From the NCBI RefSeq assembly GCF_007197645.1, contig NZ_VKGK01000004.1, positions 124,001-188,000 of the forward strand: a DNA stretch of 64,000 nucleotides. Direction: 5' to 3'. The notes under the pieces are model-generated. The model made no database searches. It had not been told where the DNA came from and was given only the letters and a program-made list of their open reading frames with translations. The DNA is from Shewanella hanedai. GTDB lineage: Bacteria > Pseudomonadota > Gammaproteobacteria > Enterobacterales > Shewanellaceae. Positions within the stretch are counted from its first letter, which is position 1. Each line of letters starts with the position of its first letter. Of the stretch, positions 34,676 to 43,804 are shown piece after piece. The translations under genes and the position numbers were made by a program.

Positions 34676-35410
34676 ATGTCTCACCCGCTATATCAAACAT
34701 TGAATGAACAATTAGGCTACCTAACTTGGCCCCTCTTAATCTGTGCCTTTATCACCTTGATGATCACATTAGAGCGATTCGCCTTAATTCTGTTTGAACT
34801 GCCTAAGCGTGATATCTGGTTAGCAAAATTAAGACAAGACGCCGCCACAGCAACGCCTGAACAATGCCAAACACTGTTAACTCACTTGAGCACAGGCAAT
34901 AGCATGTTGGCCAAAGGGAGTTATCTGTTGCTCACCCATAGGGAACAGAACCGCTACATGCGCGAAGAGATCATTAATCTTTGGCTAATAAAACAAAAAG
35001 GCAAACTGCAATCTGGGCTCAAAGTATTGCAAGTGATGGGACTCATCACTCCCCTACTCGGGCTACTGGGTACTGTGCTCGGGCTCATTGAAATGTTTAA
35101 CCAACTCGGTGTATCTCAGGGTCCAGTGACCCCCTCTCAACTGGCTTCAGGTCTTGGATTGGCGATGAATACCACCGCAGCAGGATTAATCATTGCAGTG
35201 CCAGCCATCACCTTAGCTCACCTCTTTAGCCTGTGGGCCGACCAGCGCTGTAGCAATATTGCCCACTCGTTAAACCAGCTAAACCTCTGGTTAGAAGGAT
35301 GCGATCAAGCCATGAATATCGGCCAAGACTCAGGCAGTAAACAGCAGAAAGTGGCACTGAAAAATGTCAATGAGAGCAACAAGAACAGCACTGAGAGCTT
35401 AGCCCTATGA
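34676..35410 (+). CDS. exbB: ExbB proton channel subunit
   Basis: The 244-aa inner-membrane protein of the MotA/TolQ/ExbB family has a helix at about 17-38, then two helices with GLITPLLGLLGTVLGLIEMF (about 121-143) and GLIIAVPAITLAHLFSLW (about 170-190). It drives TonB with the proton gradient together with ExbD. Its stop overlaps the exbD start by 4 nt (ATGA). Confidence 0.94.
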   Translation: MSHPLYQTLNEQLGYLTWPLLICAFITLMITLERFALILFELPKRDIWLAKLRQDAATATPEQCQTLLTHLSTGNSMLAKGSYLLLTHREQNRYMREEIINLWLIKQKGKLQSGLKVLQVMGLITPLLGLLGTVLGLIEMFNQLGVSQGPVTPSQLASGLGLAMNTTAAGLIIAVPAITLAHLFSLWADQRCSNIAHSLNQLNLWLEGCDQAMNIGQDSGSKQQKVALKNVNESNKNSTESLAL

Positions 35411-35820
35411 TAGGGCTCGATGACGCAGAGAGCAGTCCGATTTTAGGCTTAGATTTAACCGCACTTATCGACATTATCTTTATTATCTTAGTGTTTTTGC
35501 TGCTCACCGCGAACACTCAGTTACTCAGCTTGTCAGTGGATGTACCAACTGAATCCACATCACAGCTGGCTCCCATAAGCCAAGTTGAAAACATCACCGT
35601 TAACGTACTGGCATCTAAGCCTCACTGGGCGCTCGATGGCGTACCATTTGATAACTTTGCTGAATTTGAATCTGCGTTTATCAAACAGTATCAGTCACAA
35701 AGCGAAGCAAAAGTGATTATTGCCGCTGACAAAACAGCCCCAGTGCAACCTTTGATGACGCTACTGGCACTACTGCAAAGGCAAGCGATCACTAACACTC
35801 AAATTTTGATGGAACATTAG
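35407..35820 (+). CDS. exbD: ExbD biopolymer transport protein
   Basis: The 137-aa protein has a cytosolic tip, one membrane helix (about 17-38) with the proton-carrying Asp in LTALIDIIFIILVFLLL, and a periplasmic domain. It overlaps exbB by 4 nt and precedes hutB. Confidence 0.94.
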   Translation: MIGLDDAESSPILGLDLTALIDIIFIILVFLLLTANTQLLSLSVDVPTESTSQLAPISQVENITVNVLASKPHWALDGVPFDNFAEFESAFIKQYQSQSEAKVIIAADKTAPVQPLMTLLALLQRQAITNTQILMEH

Positions 35821-35867
35821 TTTTAAACTAAATCACCATTAGCACTTTTATCCATTTGGAGAGAGAA

Positions 35868-36803
35868 ATGTCCGACCCGAAAAAATCCAAGTTAAGCGCC
35901 CTTATTCCCCCGAGCATTCTGACAAGCACTCTACTATGGGCCGGACTCACAGCTGCGCTTGCAACGAATGTATCGGCCCATGACTCAGCACAACATACCG
36001 AAACCAATCGCCTGGTCAGTGCGGGAGCTGGCATGACTGAACTTGTGCTTGCCCTCGATGCTGGAACAGAGTTGGTTGCGGTAGATTCCACCAGTTTGAT
36101 CCCTGAAGAACTCACGACGGTAGAGAAGCTGGGCTACCACAGAATGTTATCGGCTGAAGGAATTTTAGCGCTGGATCCTAACTTGGTGCTGGGCACTGAT
36201 GCCATGGGACCAGAAACCACCTTAGAGGTATTAAGAGGCGCTGATGTCAAAGTCGTTAAACTGACCGGAGCTGAAACGGCAGAGCAGCTACTGAATAATA
36301 TTGATACGTTGGGAAAGTTACTCGACAGAGAGACTCAGGCTGAGTCACTTAAATTTCGCGTTGCTCAATCCTTCGATTCTATTAAACAAAAAAGAGCCGA
36401 TTTAGCCAACTCAGGCAAGGTTCCCTCCATTCTATTTATGTTACTGCAAGATGGCAGACCAGTACGGGTTGGTGGTGAAGGCACCGCGGCAGATATCATC
36501 ATCAAATTGGCTGGCGGTAAAAACATCGCTAACTTCATGGGCTACAAGAGTCTCTCACAAGAGGGGATTTTGTCACTGCAGCCAGACCTTATTCTAGTCT
36601 CCAGTCGCTCAGAAAAAGAGCAAATCAGTAGCGCCACTAAAGTGCTTAAACAGATGCCACTGCTACTTCATACTCCAGCAGGTAAACATAAGATGATCCA
36701 AACATTGCAATCACAAGCGCTGCTCGGTGGACTAGGACTGAGTTCGATTGACGCCGCAGATAAACTGGCGACAGATCTGATTGAGATACAAAAACGCTAT
36801 TAG
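35868..36803 (+). CDS. hutB: Heme ABC transporter periplasmic binding protein
   Basis: The 311-aa class III binding protein starts at the ATG at 35868, with GGAGAG just upstream; a TTG at 35856 is in frame. A long signal sequence ends near NVSAHDS. Then come NRLVSAGAGMTELVLALDAGTELVAVDSTS, LSAEGILALDPNLVLGTD and LSQEGILSLQPDLILVSS. It captures heme and passes it to HutCD. Confidence 0.93.
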   Translation: MSDPKKSKLSALIPPSILTSTLLWAGLTAALATNVSAHDSAQHTETNRLVSAGAGMTELVLALDAGTELVAVDSTSLIPEELTTVEKLGYHRMLSAEGILALDPNLVLGTDAMGPETTLEVLRGADVKVVKLTGAETAEQLLNNIDTLGKLLDRETQAESLKFRVAQSFDSIKQKRADLANSGKVPSILFMLLQDGRPVRVGGEGTAADIIIKLAGGKNIANFMGYKSLSQEGILSLQPDLILVSSRSEKEQISSATKVLKQMPLLLHTPAGKHKMIQTLQSQALLGGLGLSSIDAADKLATDLIEIQKRY

Positions 36804-36844
36804 TTAACCACTGACAACATAAACTGAAGAGAAAGATATTCCCT

Positions 36845-37861
36845 ATGCAAAATCCGCCTTGGCTCTGGCCTGGTATCTTGGGCCTATTAGCAATCACTTG
36901 CCTGTTATCTATCGTCACAGGGCCGCTGCAAATCACGCCTTTGGCCAGCTTTAATGCCGTGCTTAACTGGGCAACGCATTTAGATCTCGCCACTGTCGCT
37001 CCCCACGAACAGCTAGTGATCAATAATGTGCGCTTACCCAGAACGATTTTGGCCATGACAGTGGGGGCGATTCTGGCCCAATGCGGCGCCGTCATGCAGG
37101 GCTTGTTTCGCAATCCCTTAGCCGACCCGGGAATCATCGGCGTATCCTCAGGGGCCGCTCTTGGAGCGGCTATCTGTATCGTACTACTGCCTGGCAGTGG
37201 CGAATACACCGTGGCGTTCAGTGCATTTATCGCTGGGCTTATCACCACCTTAATCGTTTACCGCCTAGCAAGTAGTCCCTCTGGCACGTCGGTGGTACTT
37301 CTGCTGCTTTCTGGCGTAGCTATCGCCGCCTTGGCTGGGGCTGGAATAGGCCTGCTCACCTACCTTGCTGACGATATGGCCTTGAGGGATCTAACACTGT
37401 GGCAAATGGGCTCCATTGCTGGTGCTCAGTGGCAATATGTCAGTTTAAGTTTGCTTGCTCTGCTCTTGATAAGTTGGCAATTCTCACGCTCATCGACAGC
37501 CTTAAATGCCTTGTTATTAGGTGAAGCCGAGGCGCGCCATTTAGGGATTGAGGTCGATAAACTGAAGTTAAGGTTGATCGTGCTCTGTGCGATTGGCGTT
37601 GGGATCTCAGTTGCCGCCACTGGCATTATCGGTTTTATCGGATTGGTTATCCCTCACCTAGTGCGCATGGTCATCGGCCCAGATCATAAAAGATTACTGC
37701 CTATCAGTGCGGTATTGGGGGCAATCACTCTGGCGTTAGCTGATATTGGTGCCCGCTCCTTGGTTGCCCCCGCAGAACTTCCCGTGGGGCTGGTCACTGC
37801 CATGCTTGGGGCTCCTTTCTTTATCTTTATGCTGCTAAAGCAAAAGAACAGACTCATTTAG
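36845..37861 (+). CDS. hutC: Heme ABC transporter permease
   Basis: The 338-aa inner-membrane permease of the FecCD/BtuC family has ten predicted helices. Visible are VRLPRTILAMTVGAILAQCGAVMQGLFRNPLADPGIIGVSSGAALGA and the C-terminal IGFIGLVIPHLVRMVIGPDHKRLLPISAVLG, both family signatures. It sits between the binding protein and ATPase genes. Confidence 0.95.
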   Translation: MQNPPWLWPGILGLLAITCLLSIVTGPLQITPLASFNAVLNWATHLDLATVAPHEQLVINNVRLPRTILAMTVGAILAQCGAVMQGLFRNPLADPGIIGVSSGAALGAAICIVLLPGSGEYTVAFSAFIAGLITTLIVYRLASSPSGTSVVLLLLSGVAIAALAGAGIGLLTYLADDMALRDLTLWQMGSIAGAQWQYVSLSLLALLLISWQFSRSSTALNALLLGEAEARHLGIEVDKLKLRLIVLCAIGVGISVAATGIIGFIGLVIPHLVRMVIGPDHKRLLPISAVLGAITLALADIGARSLVAPAELPVGLVTAMLGAPFFIFMLLKQKNRLI

Positions 37862-37867
37862 GCGCAT

Positions 37868-38638
37868 ATGATCATGATAGACATCAAACATGTTTCAGTC
37901 AGAATCAAACATAAACCCGTATTGACCAACATCAATTTGCACATCAAAGCCGGTAAGGTCACCGCCCTGCTAGGTCCCAATGGTGCGGGTAAATCCACCT
38001 TGCTCAAAAGCTTATGTCAGGACAACCAACTCGATGCTGGCCAAATCATGTTGGCTAATAGCCCCATTCAAGATTGGGATAGATTATCGCTAGCGAAAAA
38101 CCTTGCGGTACTGCCACAGCATGCCAGTCTCACTTTTCCTTTTGAGGTTCATGAAGTCGTCGCGATGGGGCTCTATCCTCTCACCTTAAGCAGCAAACAA
38201 GGCATGATCCTTATCGATGAACAACTGGAATTATTGTCTTTAAGCGCGCTTAAACACCGCAGCTATCCAACGCTTTCTGGCGGTGAAAAACAACGAGTAC
38301 AACTGGCTCGCGTGCTAACCCAGCTCCAACAAGCAACGCAACCACCAGTACTGCTCTTAGATGAACCCACTTCAGCCTTAGATTTGGCCCAGCAACACCG
38401 TGTGTTATCGCTTGCAAGAAGCTTGGCCCACCAGCAAGACTATGCCGTAGTGGTTGTACTGCACGATCTTAATCAAGCCTCACGTTACGCAGATGAACTG
38501 GTCATTCTTGAGCGCGGTCAAATTGTCAGCCAAGGCTCCGCTAAAAGCACGTTAACCCCCGATACCATCAAACAAGTCTGGCAGTATGAACCTCAGTTCA
38601 TTAACGCGCCGGGCTGTGACACTCCTCTGCTATATTGA
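37868..38638 (+). CDS. hutD: Heme ABC transporter ATPase
   Basis: The 256-aa ATPase of the HmuV type has Walker [11 protein letters not shown]-loop LPQHASL, signature [15 protein letters not shown], Walker [13 protein letters not shown] and the switch His in [10 protein letters not shown]. The first or third codon (ATGATCATG) may start it. It completes heme import and is the last gene of the operon. Confidence 0.95.
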   Translation: MIMIDIKHVSVRIKHKPVLTNINLHIKAGKVTALLGPNGAGKSTLLKSLCQDNQLDAGQIMLANSPIQDWDRLSLAKNLAVLPQHASLTFPFEVHEVVAMGLYPLTLSSKQGMILIDEQLELLSLSALKHRSYPTLSGGEKQRVQLARVLTQLQQATQPPVLLLDEPTSALDLAQQHRVLSLARSLAHQQDYAVVVVLHDLNQASRYADELVILERGQIVSQGSAKSTLTPDTIKQVWQYEPQFINAPGCDTPLLY

Positions 38639-38713
38639 GTTATCAGGGTGTTTTGTCGTAATCAGGGGTGATTTTCGCTATAGTCTTTGCCATTCTCGCT
38701 TAAACAAATATTG

Positions 38714-39043
38714 ATGATGGCAAAAACGATTTCGAACGAAACCCAAGATGAAGCAATGAAGGTGGCAAAAGCCACCCAAAAACCGGGTCAAACAAAAGAG
38801 CAAACTAAGCTCATTGCCTTAGGTGTCGAAAAAGGCATTGCCGAATTTAAGAAACAACACAAAAGCAAAGCCCGTGATAGAGATAAAGCGCGTAAGCAAG
38901 ATATTAAAAGCAAAATGCGAGCGAATGCAGACTCTGATAATGAAGTGATTGAGCCTGAAGACAAGCCTAGTGTTCAGCGCTTGCCTTGGGGATTGCTGAT
39001 CATCAGCTGGATAGGTTTTATTGCTTTTAGCTTTATGAAATAG
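38714..39043 (+). CDS. DUF2956 family membrane protein
   Basis: The protein of about 109 aa is highly basic and hydrophilic, with a single C-terminal membrane helix (LPWGLLIISWIGFIAFSF). Residues ISNETQDEAMKVAKATQKPGQTKEQTKLI match, from memory, DUF2956 of Vibrio and Shewanella. The likely start is the ATG at 38714 or 38717; the frame opens with a TTG at 38687. Function unknown. Confidence 0.78.
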   Translation: MMAKTISNETQDEAMKVAKATQKPGQTKEQTKLIALGVEKGIAEFKKQHKSKARDRDKARKQDIKSKMRANADSDNEVIEPEDKPSVQRLPWGLLIISWIGFIAFSFMK

Positions 39044-39064
39044 ATAGTTGTCTCGATGCTACAG

Positions 39065-39092
39065 CCTAGATGCTATGACCATTGCATCTAGG
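39065..39092. terminator. Hairpin after the DUF2956 gene
   Basis: CCTAGATGC (39065-39073) pairs with GCATCTAGG (39084-39092) around a 10-nt loop. There is no T tract on either strand, so its terminator role is weakly supported. It lies between convergent genes. Confidence 0.4.
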
Positions 39093-39186
39093 TCAACAAG
39101 CTTAAACCAACAGACTTTAATCAGCGGACTTTAGTCAGCAGGCTTTTAACCAATAAGTAAGCTCTCTCACCTTCCGTAACGGCCCC

Positions 39187-39807
39187 TTAAACCGATAGCG
39201 GCTCCAAGGCTTTTACCGCCGAATAGTGCATCACTAATTCAGCCACGGTTTTAGCGGAAAACTTCTTCATAATATTGGCTTTGTGGATCTCTAATGTCCT
39301 GATCGCCACGCACACTTCATCGGCAATCTGCTGATTACGCTTACCTTGAACCACTAGATTTAATATCTCCACCTCTCTCACCGTCAAGCTTCTATAGGCT
39401 GTAAACGCTGAAAGGTTCAGTGCTTTCTGGCGGGATATATCACAAGCTCTTTCTATCGCTGCGGCCAGCTTATCGCCATCTACCGGTTTTTGGAAAAAGT
39501 CCACCGCCCCGAGCTTTAGCGCCTCCACCGCCATGGGTACATCACCGTGTCCCGTGAGAAATATAATCCCCAGAGGACTGCCAACTTCGGTTAATTGTTG
39601 ATGCACTTGTTGACCACGCAGTTTCGGCATTCGACTGTCGAGTACCACACACCCAGCTTGATTAAGCGGCGCATTGTCGATAAATGCCTGACCATCTGAA
39701 AAACTGGTGACAGCAAAGTCATAGCCCTCAAGCATAAAGCTAAGTGACTCTCGCACTGACTGATCATCATCGACCACATACACGGGTAATTTATTATTGA
39801 TTTTCAT
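39187..39807 (-). CDS. ttrR: Tetrathionate response regulator TtrR
   Basis: The 206-aa protein has a receiver domain (about 1-120; DDD at 13-15, phosphoacceptor D57 in VVLDSRMP, conserved K in FFQKPVD) and a LuxR-type HTH at the C-terminus (SLTVREVEILNLVVQGKRNQQIADEV). The FixJ-like layout and the partner sensor with PhnD-like domain match TtrR. It activates the divergent ttrBCA genes when tetrathionate is present. The kinase gene lies upstream on the same strand (47-nt gap). Confidence 0.9.
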   Translation of the reverse strand: MKINNKLPVYVVDDDQSVRESLSFMLEGYDFAVTSFSDGQAFIDNAPLNQAGCVVLDSRMPKLRGQQVHQQLTEVGSPLGIIFLTGHGDVPMAVEALKLGAVDFFQKPVDGDKLAAAIERACDISRQKALNLSAFTAYRSLTVREVEILNLVVQGKRNQQIADEVCVAIRTLEIHKANIMKKFSAKTVAELVMHYSAVKALEPLSV

Positions 39808-39853
39808 TGGATTGATTTACTTCTCGTATTTAATCTTTCAGGTCGTCAGCGAC

Positions 39854-41689
39854 TCATTTATAAGGAAGCGTTACCGTGGCAATACAGCCGCTAATCTGGG
39901 TGCTCGTCTGGGTGCTAGTCTGCGTGTTAGCCAGAATATTAGTGAGCGTAAACAGTCCCTCATGTGCCTCTACAAAATCGTGGCAAATGACCAAACCTAA
40001 CCCTAAACCATCTTGTTTCGTGGTATAAAAAGCAGATGCCAGCGTATCTTGGTTCTTGTTCAAGCCAACCCCATTATCTGTGATCTTCAAGATCAGTTCA
40101 TAATGACCATAATCCGTCTCAATCTTTATCTCAGCTGCATTACGCTCGAATTCCGTGGTCATCACACACGCATCGGCGGCATTATTTAATAGATTGAGCA
40201 CCAGTTGCTGAAAGCCAACCGGATCGAGCAACATGCTACTCGCCTGCCCAGCTTGTTCACGTTGAATCGACACCCCCCGGCTTTCTAACTCATATTCCAG
40301 TAGCTGTAGCGTATCTGAGATCAACAGTTCAGGATCACACTCTCGTTTCTCAATTGGGCGCTTATTGATTAACGAACGGATCCTTTGAACAATTTCATCG
40401 GCTCTAATGACCTGCTGCTGCACTTTATCAAAAATAGGCGCTATCTCTTCGGCGGTATGTCCCTTGTTAATTCTCAGTAAACCACCCTGACTGTAATTTC
40501 GAATGGCCGCTAAAGGTTGATTAAGCTCATGGGCCAAACTGCTTCCAAGTTCACCAATCACCGACACTCGCTGGGCGTGTTCCAGCATTGCGCGTTTCTC
40601 TTTAAGATTTTTCTCTGTCTCAATCAGCTGTTTCTGACTTCGACTAAATCGATACTCAAGCAGGAAGTGATAGCCATTTAAGATGACGATTAAGAGCACA
40701 AAGAACCAGCCCCATTGCTGATTACCTTTCAGCCAAATCAATCCCGATTGCCACCAAGGTCGTTGCAGTGGATGTATCGCTAACTCACTATAAAGTTTAT
40801 CGATAATCAACGGACTCGTCGGTGCAGTCCAGCCTAAAGACCGAGCAGCGATGGCCGCTTGATGATCCACTGGGAGTGCCAGCAATGCCAGCGTGACTTG
40901 CTTTGCTAGCACACTGGAAACATTATCGGTTTTGGCAAAAGACCAGTTGGGATAAAGGGCTGTTGATGCCTGACAGGAAAATCCTAGCGGCGCCATACTT
41001 CCTATCACTCGAAACTCATGTGGATTGAGTAACCCCTCCCCCACCATGGATTCGAGCTGGCATATTGGCACCACTGCCGCTTCGACGTAGCGCTCTTTTA
41101 ATTGATATAAACTGACGTCGACAGGGAAACCGGAAAAGATCACGTTAGCGAAAAATCGCTCAGGATCGCTGCCTATATCTTTCAAGTGAAATTTAAGTGT
41201 TTGGTAGCCGCCAAAAGCTTGTTCTGATACCGCAGCAATTCGCTGACCCGCAACATCTTCAAACGAGTAATAATGGGATGGCGTGCGCACCACCAGCGCT
41301 GAACCAATCGTGTCTGTGGTACCACCGGATTTAGTGCTGATCAAGGTGGCCAACCAGGACAGTGAAAATTGACGACCTAACATCACCGCTTGACCTGGGT
41401 TGGTAATAATAAAATCAACAGTTTGATTTTTTACTGCACTTGCCAGCTCTTCTAATGTGAAAGGATGCAGCACAAAATTAAACTGCGGCAATTGAGACTC
41501 TAACCAAGTTAATGTGGGTAACCATCGGCTTTGCGCCTTTGCACTGCCCCTTGTCGCCAACACGCCAATATCGATAACTTGCATCACTTCAACACGGGAT
41601 TCTCCCGATTGCTCCACAGCAAAGAGTCTTACCGGTAGGATGCAAAACAATGCAAATAAACTTAGCCTGCACATCTTGATTAACGACAT
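39854..41689 (-). CDS. ttrS: Tetrathionate sensor histidine kinase TtrS
   Basis: The 611-aa kinase has a signal or anchor at the N-terminus (MSLIKMCRLSLFALFCILPV), a periplasmic PhnD-like binding domain (about 35-305), one membrane helix (about 328-346), a dimerisation domain with H387 in SSLAHELNQPLAAIRN, and an ATPase domain ending in GLGLVICHDFVEAHEG. The NTQTSTQTSTQ run close to the C-terminus comes from a short tandem DNA repeat and is probably neutral. The pairing with ttrR and ttrBCA supports the assignment. Confidence 0.9.
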   Translation of the reverse strand: MSLIKMCRLSLFALFCILPVRLFAVEQSGESRVEVMQVIDIGVLATRGSAKAQSRWLPTLTWLESQLPQFNFVLHPFTLEELASAVKNQTVDFIITNPGQAVMLGRQFSLSWLATLISTKSGGTTDTIGSALVVRTPSHYYSFEDVAGQRIAAVSEQAFGGYQTLKFHLKDIGSDPERFFANVIFSGFPVDVSLYQLKERYVEAAVVPICQLESMVGEGLLNPHEFRVIGSMAPLGFSCQASTALYPNWSFAKTDNVSSVLAKQVTLALLALPVDHQAAIAARSLGWTAPTSPLIIDKLYSELAIHPLQRPWWQSGLIWLKGNQQWGWFFVLLIVILNGYHFLLEYRFSRSQKQLIETEKNLKEKRAMLEHAQRVSVIGELGSSLAHELNQPLAAIRNYSQGGLLRINKGHTAEEIAPIFDKVQQQVIRADEIVQRIRSLINKRPIEKRECDPELLISDTLQLLEYELESRGVSIQREQAGQASSMLLDPVGFQQLVLNLLNNAADACVMTTEFERNAAEIKIETDYGHYELILKITDNGVGLNKNQDTLASAFYTTKQDGLGLGLVICHDFVEAHEGLFTLTNILANTQTSTQTSTQISGCIATVTLPYK

Positions 41690-41698
41690 ACTTCCAAC

Positions 41699-41748
41699 CG
41701 CATTATAAACCCATTAAAAACAAATAAATATCGCATTATAATAACGCG
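41699..41748. promoter_or_regulatory. Candidate TtrR binding sites (CGCATTATAA pair)
   Basis: CGCATTATAA occurs at 41699-41708 and again at 41732-41741, 33 bp apart (about three helix turns). The second is part of a 17-bp near-perfect palindrome CGCATTAT-A-ATAACGCG (41732-41748). They lie between ttrS and ttrB, the region a regulator of ttrBCA should bind. Confidence 0.45.
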
Positions 41749-41798
41749 TATTTTGGGGCTGGGATATGCCTACAGCAGGGCTAAAGTGACACTATTTC

Positions 41799-41812
41799 TT
41801 GTTCTAAATCAC
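41799..41812 (+). promoter_or_regulatory. Candidate FNR/CRP-type site upstream of ttrB
   Basis: TTGTTCTAAATCAC matches the FNR consensus TTGATNNNNATCAA at 8 of 10 fixed bases, and the flanking sequence gives a TCACA half-site as used by CRP. Anaerobic control of ttr by FNR is known in Salmonella; in Shewanella, CRP often takes this role. Confidence 0.45.
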
Positions 41813-41903
41813 AGTTACTTCCAAATTGCGGAAAACCACTATAGTTCATTTTTCTTCCATATCTGAGAATGACCCCATTAACTACAAGGGCAAGGGGTTT
41901 CAG

Positions 41904-42677
41904 ATGGATAAAAGCAAAAGACGCTTAATTGGCAGTATTGGCGCCATCTCGGCAGGTGCCGTTATTGCACCTATCAGTAGTGCAAATGCAAGTGCTACAG
42001 TCATTATCCGCAATAACGAAGCAGCGGACCGTAAAGGGATGGTAGGTAAACGCTACGCCATGCTAGTCGACCTAAGAAAATGCGTGGGCTGCCAAGCGTG
42101 TACCATCGGCTGCAGTATTGAGAACCAAGCCCCAATAGGCCAGTTCCGCACCACAGTAAAACAGTATGAAGTCACTTTAGATAATGGCAGCACCGAAGCC
42201 AAAAATGTCACCAGCTTTATGCTACCTCGATTGTGTAACCACTGTGAAAATCCCCCTTGTGTTGCAGTATGTCCAGTGCAAGCCACCTTTCAACGTGAAG
42301 ATGGCATCGTCATGGTCGACAACGAACGCTGCGTCGCTTGCGCCTACTGCGTACAAGCTTGTCCCTATGATGCCCGCTTTATCAATGAAGAAACCCTGAC
42401 CGCAGATAAGTGCACCTTTTGCGCCCACAGAATTGAAGAAGGTCTGCTCCCAGCCTGTGTTGAAACCTGTGTAGGCGGAGCACGCGTAATTGGCGACATC
42501 AAAGATCTCGGCAGTGAAATAAGCCTGTTAATGGCCAAGCATAGACAAGAGATTAAAGTCCTAAAACCTGAAGCGGGCACCCAGCCCCATGTGTTCTATA
42601 TCAGCTTAGATAATCAGTTTGTGTCGAATGTAGAGGGTAAAGCGGCCATCTACGATCCTAAAGGAGACAGAGCATGA
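41904..42677 (+). CDS. ttrB: Tetrathionate reductase iron-sulfur subunit
   Basis: The protein of about 257 aa starts at the ATG at 41904 (MDKSKRRLIG), with AAGGGG upstream; the frame opens at 41826. The RR leader suggests Tat export. Four ferredoxin-type cysteine clusters are visible: CVGCQACTIGC, CNHCENPPCVAVCP, CVACAYCVQACP and CTFCAHRI...CVETC. It passes electrons from TtrC to TtrA on the periplasmic side. Its end overlaps ttrC by 4 nt. Confidence 0.93.
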   Translation: MDKSKRRLIGSIGAISAGAVIAPISSANASATVIIRNNEAADRKGMVGKRYAMLVDLRKCVGCQACTIGCSIENQAPIGQFRTTVKQYEVTLDNGSTEAKNVTSFMLPRLCNHCENPPCVAVCPVQATFQREDGIVMVDNERCVACAYCVQACPYDARFINEETLTADKCTFCAHRIEEGLLPACVETCVGGARVIGDIKDLGSEISLLMAKHRQEIKVLKPEAGTQPHVFYISLDNQFVSNVEGKAAIYDPKGDRA

Positions 42678-43804
42678 ACATTACCGAAATATTAGTCCCT
42701 CCCCAAGCACTCGCTTGGTTACCTTGGGCTGTACAGTACTTCTTTTATATCGGCTCAGCCTACGCTGCTGCGATCTTATTTGTCATCAGCTTCATCTGTC
42801 GCTCACACACCAGTCATCAATGGCGCAGTGCCTTAGTCTTAGTGATGGCGATATCTGCCGTGATTGGTCCTATCGCCCTTACTGCCGATCTGCATCAACC
42901 TGGTCGTTCGCTGCACTTCTTCCTGCACTTTACGCCTTGGTCTTGGATGTCGATTGGTTCACTGCTATTGCCAACCTTCTCAGGCTTAGCTGTGATCACA
43001 GCTTGGCTCTACTTAAGAGATGACATAGCTCAGCTTAAACAGAGCAGTAATATCTGGATTCAACGCCTGAGTTTACTCACGTTGGGGCAGTGGAAAACAT
43101 CAAATAAACTGATGCTAAGCACCGCTTCACTGACGGGATTGTCTGGATTAACCATTGCACTCTATACAGGTTTAGAAATCGCAGTATTGGCCAGCCGCCC
43201 GCTCTGGCATCAACCCGCTTCGCCGCTACTCTGGTTTGTCACCGCCTTTATCGGCGCGATTGGACTATCAATGGTCATCGTTGCTTTGATGAAGAGTCAA
43301 TCCGTCAAAAAACACGAGCGCATGAGTCTCACTGACCGTAAAATTATCAGACATACCTTAATCTTGATGTCTACGCTGGCGATGGTTTTTCTCCCTATAT
43401 GGGCATCAAATCATGTCCACAACAACCTGTTTGATATCTACGAATGGCAACTCAGATTTGCCACTCTGTTCATCGGCTTTATTGCCTGCATCATTGTTGG
43501 CATATGGGTGACTCGCAGCACACTTAAACGACCACAACTCTTGCTATTTAGCCTAGTCACACTGCTGAGTTGTTGGTATCTGCGTTGGGTGACCATGATG
43601 GAAGTACAAACACTACCAAACTACGATGCTGGCCCTTATCCATATAGCTTACCCATGGGCCCTAATGGCTTACTGGGGATCTTAGGCATGCTCGGACTAT
43701 GGCTAGCCATCGCCACTGTTGTCACTGAACTGCTCAACGTTAAGCAATCAACTCACACCCGCAAAAATCACGCTCACTCACACGAGGCATTAAGCAATGG
43801 ATAA
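42674..43804 (+). CDS. ttrC: Tetrathionate reductase membrane subunit
   Basis: The 376-aa NrfD/PsrC-type protein has about eight to nine membrane helices, an early FYIGSAYAAAILFVISF, and ADLHQPGRSLHFFLHFTPWSWMSIGS, the family's conserved region near the quinol site. It takes electrons from menaquinol. It overlaps ttrB by 4 nt and ttrA by 8 nt, indicating tight coupling. Confidence 0.92.
   Translation: MNITEILVPPQALAWLPWAVQYFFYIGSAYAAAILFVISFICRSHTSHQWRSALVLVMAISAVIGPIALTADLHQPGRSLHFFLHFTPWSWMSIGSLLLPTFSGLAVITAWLYLRDDIAQLKQSSNIWIQRLSLLTLGQWKTSNKLMLSTASLTGLSGLTIALYTGLEIAVLASRPLWHQPASPLLWFVTAFIGAIGLSMVIVALMKSQSVKKHERMSLTDRKIIRHTLILMSTLAMVFLPIWASNHVHNNLFDIYEWQLRFATLFIGFIACIIVGIWVTRSTLKRPQLLLFSLVTLLSCWYLRWVTMMEVQTLPNYDAGPYPYSLPMGPNGLLGILGMLGLWLAIATVVTELLNVKQSTHTRKNHAHSHEALSNG

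Noticed and set aside
39110-39165. Tandem GACTTTA-TCAGC units after the DUF2956 gene
   Set aside because: Only two imperfect copies of about 15 nt. Too short to be a CRISPR or a meaningful satellite.
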